A DNA stretch of 15,018 bases, taken from NCBI GenBank assembly GCA_949289625.1, contig CASEPH010000205.1, positions 1 through 15,018 on the forward strand, read 5' to 3'. The position numbers and the translations under genes were made by a program. Every line of letters begins with the position of its first letter. The first letter of the stretch is position 1. Of the stretch, positions 14,605-15,018 are shown piece after piece. The notes under the pieces are model-generated. The model saw only the letters and a list, made by a program, of their open reading frames with translations. It did no database searches and was not told the origin of the DNA. The stretch comes from an uncultured Clostridia bacterium. GTDB taxonomy: Bacteria > Bacillota_A > Clostridia > Oscillospirales > Oscillospiraceae.

Positions 14605-15018
14605 CTAAACCATGATCCGGCAGATAACAGCTGCAACCAGAACGCCCAATATTGCACCCAGTAGCACCTGGGGCATAGTGTGCCCCACCATCTCATGAAA
14701 TGGCTTTTCCGTGGAAATAGGGTGGCCTTCTTCCACGGCACGGGCGCAGAGTTGATTCAGCGCTCTGGCATGGCGTCCCGCTTCCCGGCGGACGCCCCGG
14801 GCGTCGTACATGACTACCAGTGCAAAAATGGCTGCCAATGCAAAGTCGGTGCCTCCTACCCCGGAGGTCATGCCGATGGAGGTGGTAAGGGCGCAGACCG
14901 TAGCTCCATGGGCAGAGGGCATCCCACCGCTTCCCACCAGACGTTCCGGCAGAAAATTGCCGGTCTGGATGGCGGTGAGACAAAATTTCAGCAGTTGAGA
15001 AAGAATCCATGCGGTCAC
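14605..15018 (-). CDS. Divergent PAP2-family membrane protein (DUF212/YuiD), N-terminus cut by window edge
   Basis: The C-terminal 137 residues of a small polytopic membrane protein of the divergent PAP2 (acid phosphatase/vanadium haloperoxidase-related) family. The key segment SGGMPSAHGATVCALTTSIG, with its PSAH phosphatase-like motif, is near the visible start. It is followed by a hydrophobic segment, VVMYDARGVRREAGRHA, and the conserved HxxxEV-like stretch (KPFHEMVGHTMPQVLLGAILG). Family members are usually about 145-160 residues, so perhaps 5-20 N-terminal residues lie outside the window; the GTG at the very edge is unlikely to be the true start. The substrate of the family is not known to me. 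It converges on the preceding operon. Confidence 0.9.
   Translation of the reverse strand: MTAWILSQLLKFCLTAIQTGNFLPERLVGSGGMPSAHGATVCALTTSIGMTSGVGGTDFALAAIFALVVMYDARGVRREAGRHARALNQLCARAVEEGHPISTEKPFHEMVGHTMPQVLLGAILGVLVAAVICRIMV

Noticed and set aside
1..15018. CRISPR array, tRNA, rRNA, insertion sequence or phage genes
   Set aside because: No spaced direct repeats, cloverleaf, transposase or phage structural gene was seen; the DnaC/IstB-like ATPase has no neighbouring istA.

Overview
The window looks like a chromosomal segment of a moderately GC-rich anaerobic Firmicute, most likely a gut clostridium of the Oscillospiraceae/Ruminococcaceae type. The reasons are a T-box-controlled aminoacyl-tRNA synthetase gene, strong AGGAGG ribosome sites throughout, a membrane sodium-type pyrophosphatase, a clostridial Fe/Mn superoxide dismutase, and a DnaD-domain protein paired with a DnaC/DnaI-like loader. 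The family assignment is inference; the sequence carries no rRNA marker.

Layout. (1) Positions 1-1724, minus: aspS (bacterial aspartyl-tRNA synthetase, cut at its C-terminus by the window edge), driven by a promoter at 2076-2048 and a complete T-box leader. My reading of Stem I gives an AAC (Asn) specifier rather than an Asp codon. (2) 2211-2957, plus: a small Amidase_3 plus SH3b protein with no signal peptide and no recognisable first zinc histidine. It converges on (3) 5112-2998, minus: hppA, a membrane pyrophosphatase with K+-dependent and probably Na+-pumping signatures and a run of three TTG start candidates; one hairpin lies between the two genes. (4) 5316-5549, plus: a 77-residue orphan gene with its own promoter and terminator, followed by (5) 5629-6249, a superoxide dismutase gene visibly more AT-rich than its neighbours, then a perfect 12-bp palindrome.

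(6) 6388-14570, plus: a tightly packed seven-gene transcription unit from an extended -10 promoter: U32 peptidase-like (RlhA/TrhP family), maf, mreC, mreD, PBP2 (mrdA-type), DnaD-domain protein, DnaC/DnaI-like ATPase. Gaps run from an 8-base overlap to 28 bases. It combines nucleotide-pool sanitation, lateral-wall synthesis (MreC, MreD, PBP2) and replication initiation/helicase loading. mreB is not in the cluster. (7) 14605-15018, minus: the C-terminal part of a divergent PAP2 (DUF212/YuiD) membrane protein, converging on the operon across a hairpin.

I see no CRISPR array, IS element, tRNA, rRNA or phage module, and nothing that I would call a new biological system. The most informative points are the probable Asn-specific T-box on aspS, the altered amidase active site, and the compositionally odd superoxide dismutase segment.
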